This document shows, piece by piece, positions 60,961 through 64,000 of a stretch of 64,000 bases of DNA. The stretch's first letter is position 1, and the number at the start of each line of letters is the position of its first letter. The notes below the pieces were generated by a model. That model worked only from the letters and a program-made list of their open reading frames with translations, searched no databases and was not told the DNA's origin. A program made the translations under genes and the position numbers. This DNA is from Typhlomys cinereus (Eukaryota > Chordata > Mammalia > Rodentia > Platacanthomyidae): the NCBI GenBank assembly GCA_023101885.1, contig JALPQD010000402.1:1819419-1883418 (forward strand), read 5' to 3'.

Positions 60961-61240
60961 GCCCGGTCCAAGATGGCGGCGGCAGCGGAGGCCTCCCCTC
61001 CTCTCTTCTCGTCTCTGGCGCCGGCCCGCCCCCGAGCCCCGGATACACGCCGGTCATTGCTGCCGCCACACGTCGCTCTGTACTGCCGGCCGCTTCCCAT
61101 TGGTTACCGGCGGAAACGCGGCCGGCCCCCTCCCGCCCATTGGGCGAAGGCCGCAGGGTGCGGCGTTTGATTGGCCGCCCGCGCAGCCTGCTACGATTGG
61201 CTCTGTTTTTTTTTTTCTCCTCCCGCCTCAGGGCACAACA
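60300..61240. promoter_or_regulatory. CNOT3: CpG-island promoter region of CNOT3
   Basis: CG-dense DNA with GGGGGCGAGAAGGGGGAG and related GC/GA boxes, a T-tract at about 60768-60801, and CAAGATGGCGGC at 60970-60981 (YY1-type element; minus strand GCCGCCATCTTG). The CNOT3 start on the minus strand is inferred near 60.9-61.1 kb. Purine-rich GGAGGA repeats fill 60430-60590. Confidence 0.7.
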
Positions 61241-61655
61241 CGCCAACGCGAGGAGTTAGGTTGTCGATCATGAGGCTTCTGTCGTGCTGATTGGACGTAT
61301 ATTACTCCCTCGATTAAACCCATTGGTCGTAGGGAGGGGCCAGGCTGGCCAGGGGCGGGAAGTCCTCCGTCAAGTTAGAAGCCAGTGGTAATTGGCTGCA
61401 GGGAGGGGGCGGGTTTATATTTTGCCCTGAATTCATTGGTTGGTCCTGGAAGTGGGTGGGAACAATGGCAAAGGCATGGAGAGTGGGCGTTCGTGGACCG
61501 CGTACCTAATGCGAGACAGACAGGTGCTTTCAAAGCAGAGGCGGAGCCTAATTCATCTGCAAATCAAAACAGCAGCCTGGTAGATGGGGAGGAGCTGGGC
61601 AGGAATTGCTCCACCCCTTTCCCCGTAGCGGCCCTTGTTACTCATCTCGGATTGG
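61099..61655 (-). promoter_or_regulatory. Array of nine CCAAT boxes upstream of CNOT3
   Basis: ATTGG (minus-strand CCAAT) at 61099, 61139, 61170, 61196, 61290, 61322, 61391, 61435 and 61651, all in the same orientation. NF-Y is the usual binder of such boxes. Confidence 0.7.
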
Positions 61656-61659
61656 TCAA

Positions 61660-64000
61660 CCGCGTGTCCCAGACGGAGGGTGTGGCGGACAGGTGTGGTC
61701 TTCGGTGGCATCCTTTCCGCACGCCTGGCGTCGGATCCTTGCATCAGTGTGGTCTTTGTCCAAGTGCCTCTGTTTGGCAAAACTGTAAAAAACTATTTGC
61801 TGAATTCCAGAAGGAAAGGAGGACCTAGAAAAGGTTTCTAGCGCCTTGCATAGTCCAACTGACGGGATGGGAGATACTCGAACTGTCCGATCTGCGTAAG
61901 CAGACGACGGGACGCTTTCCACTCTACTCCTTTTCCTCCGGGATGAAAAGACGCAGCAGAAGCTAGGTGAATCTATGCTTTTCCTCACCACACTTGCATT
62001 CCTAATGCATACACGTTAGACATCTTAGTTATGGTGTCAATGGGAGAGAACTCTCCTGCAGAGTGCTTACGGGATGTACGTGTGCACAACCGTCATTTTC
62101 CTGCTTTATTTGGGTGTCCCCACTTATGATCAGGAAGCACTCCATGGCCCTTTGCTGAAAGGAGAGATGTGGGTTTTCAACAACGGCTCGTGTTGAAAAC
62201 TTACTGGGTACTGTGTTTCATGAGTTGGGAGGCCAGCTCTTCCTTTCCTGCCTACGCAGAAAATAAATCGAAAGTTGTATGGAGCCATTCCACACGGAGG
62301 GAAGGCATGCTTGTCAAAATGCATATTTTGAGGCTGGCAAGATAGCTCAGTAAGGCGCCTGTTTGCAAACCCAGCAACCTAAGCTTGACTCCCAGAAGAC
62401 CATATGGTGGAAGAAAAGAATGAGTTTCTGAAAGTTGTCCTCTGACCACCACGGATGTGCTATAACATGCGCATGTTCTCTCTCTCTCTCAAATGAATGA
62501 GTGAATGAACGAATATGCATTCCTGGCTGAAGAGAGTGCTTGCCGTACAAGTAAGAGCCAAATTCCAGGGGTATAGGGAAGAGAAGCTGCTTTCCCCAAT
62601 GGAGTACTCATGGATCTATGATCCCTGCTCTAGCATGTGTTCAAGTTTTTATCCGTATAGACAACCCAAATGAAGCTCAATGGGCCATACACTCAGAAAG
62701 ATATGAACTATGCAGGGGGACTGGTAGGAAAGAAGGAGTCTTAACGTGAACAGGAGTGGGATTGGTGTTAAGGGGTGAAAATGATTTAAATTCCTTGTAT
62801 TCATGTATGAAAGTATTCATGTATGACATTCTAATAAGAGATAAAAATAAATTTTAAAAAAGAGAAAGTTTCCACATAAAATGCTGAGTAGATGCGCACC
62901 CACATTCCAGATCTAAGAGATGGAGACTGGAAATCCTCAGACCTGAATTTGATTAGAAACCCTATTTCAAAATAATAAAGGTGGGAGAGTGATAATCTGG
63001 GATCTCTACATACATGTGCACACGTGTGTGAACATGCACATTAGAACAGAAAAGACGTGTGCTATTTTGTTATCTATATGAAAAAGAGACAAAGACAAAG
63101 CATGCATATGCGTGCCATTGTGCGGAAAAGGTCAGAGGACAACCTTCAAGGATTGAATTTAGATCTCCAGGTTGGTGAGCAGGCACCTTACCTGCTGAGC
63201 TGTTTTGCCGGCCCCAAAATACATATTTCTTAGGACAATATATACCTAAAGGAGCTAATCCCAGGCACCTGCATCGTCCAAATTTCCCTGGTAGTAGTCA
63301 TGCTCTGCTGCTTTGCCACTCAGAGCAGTTCCTAGATGCAGAACTGCCTGCTTACTTCTCAGGAACCCCATGGGGGCTTGTTAAAAATGTAGATTCTGAT
63401 CTGCATTGTCCCAGACAAAATACTTTTCTAACTACCTCTCTGACATGCTGATGAACTTAATGTCACACTTGGAGACCCATGATGCAGAATAGCAGTGGGT
63501 CTCAGGTTTGGCTGCACTTTTACAACCATTTGGGGGAACTCGGGGGTAGGGATCCCGATATCTGAACACCAGTCTTTGCAGGTGGCAAGGCAGGCAGTCA
63601 TCAGTCGTTTATCCCACTCTTCCCTATAATCCCAGCATTCAGCTAAGAGCCACTTTCAAGAGGCTCTTCTACATTTGTTTTCAAAGTATGGTCCTAGGTC
63701 TAGCACCACCGTTATCACCTTGGACCTTGTTTAAATTGCATTGAATGTATTATATTATCAATATATTGAACCCAAGATCTCACATATGCTTGGCAAGCAC
63801 CTTACTTACCACTAAGCTATATCCCCAGCTTTCTTTCCCTTTTACTGACAGTCTCACATAATCTAGCTGAACTGGAACTTGCTAAGAAGCAAGAACGATT
63901 TTGTTTACTTCTGGTCCTGCCTCTTTTTTAGGGATTATAAGCTTGTACCACTTTGTTTGCCCCCAGAATTTGTTTTCAGACAGGGTCTTAGATATGTGGG
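61660..64000. other. Intergenic DNA upstream of CNOT3
   Basis: No gene is supported. A second-subfamily SINE is at about 62331-62512 and an A-tailed L1-like 3' end at about 62660-62875. Further SINE remnants lie at about 62875-63220 and a reverse remnant near 63765-63835. In human, PRPF31 would be next beyond this edge; no PRPF31 exon is visible. Confidence 0.6.
62331..62512 (+). repeat. tRNA-headed SINE, second subfamily
   Basis: Head AGGCTGGCAAGATAGCTCAG, GGCGCCTGTTTGCAAACCCA, body CTGAAAGTTGTCCTCTGACC, then CTCTCTCTCAAATGAATGAG. ATGCATAT before the head and ATATGCAT after the tail are similar flanks, but as inverted strings they do not prove a target-site duplication. Confidence 0.8.

Noticed and set aside
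60188..61273. Overlapping open frames of about 350 codons on both strands of the CNOT3 CpG island
   Set aside because: They exist because GC-rich DNA is poor in stop codons. The products are Pro/Arg/Gly-rich low complexity with Lys or Phe runs from the T-tract, and show no domain or splice support.
61385..61828. 147-codon plus-strand frame upstream of CNOT3
   Set aside because: No family resemblance, splice context or start context; it runs across the CCAAT array.

Overview
This is a mammalian nuclear window from a rodent. B1-type SINEs, an ID element, and many tRNA-headed SINEs opening with a GGCTGGAGAGATGGCTCAG-like box, with CA-rich tails, point to Rodentia. The SINE bodies differ from the house-mouse B2 as I remember it, so a non-murid such as a jerboa-like species is possible; this is an inference. 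Gene content and order match the edge of the leukocyte receptor complex (human 19q13.42, read in the opposite direction): LILR/PIR - RPS9 - TSEN34 - MBOAT7 - TMC4 - LENG1 - CNOT3.

Layout. 1-3050 (+): 3' exons of a leukocyte Ig-like receptor (stalk, transmembrane, ITIM tail) with two reading-frame breaks. 3074-6160: repeat-bearing intergenic DNA. 6170-9290 (-): RPS9, complete. 9360-13740: repeat-rich intergenic DNA. 13750-18157 (-): TSEN34 coding exons; its promoter is probably shared with MBOAT7 near 20.4-20.6 kb. 20.56-35.4 kb (+): MBOAT7, 473 codons. 35.67-44.04 kb (+): TMC4, 15 coding exons, about 702 codons. 44.51-47.2 kb (+): LENG1, 259 codons. 47.2-61 kb (-): CNOT3, 17 coding exons, 751 codons, tail to tail with LENG1, with a CpG-island promoter near 61 kb. 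61-64 kb: a CCAAT-rich upstream region, then repeats.

The genes are mostly unrelated housekeeping units packed closely: a ribosomal protein, a tRNA-splicing endonuclease subunit, a phosphatidylinositol acyl-remodelling enzyme, a TMC membrane protein, a CIR_N-domain protein and a CCR4-NOT scaffold subunit. Exon coordinates were derived by hand from splice consensus and remembered protein families; summed coding lengths agree with the families except in TSEN34, which is exactly one base short.

I found no clearly new biological system. The most notable items are the TSEN34 frameshift between catalytic residues, the LILR frame breaks, a 95-bp tandem duplication forming the LENG1 promoter, a nine-copy CCAAT array upstream of CNOT3, decayed tandem arrays beside MBOAT7 and within its intron, and a weak TMC4 splice donor.
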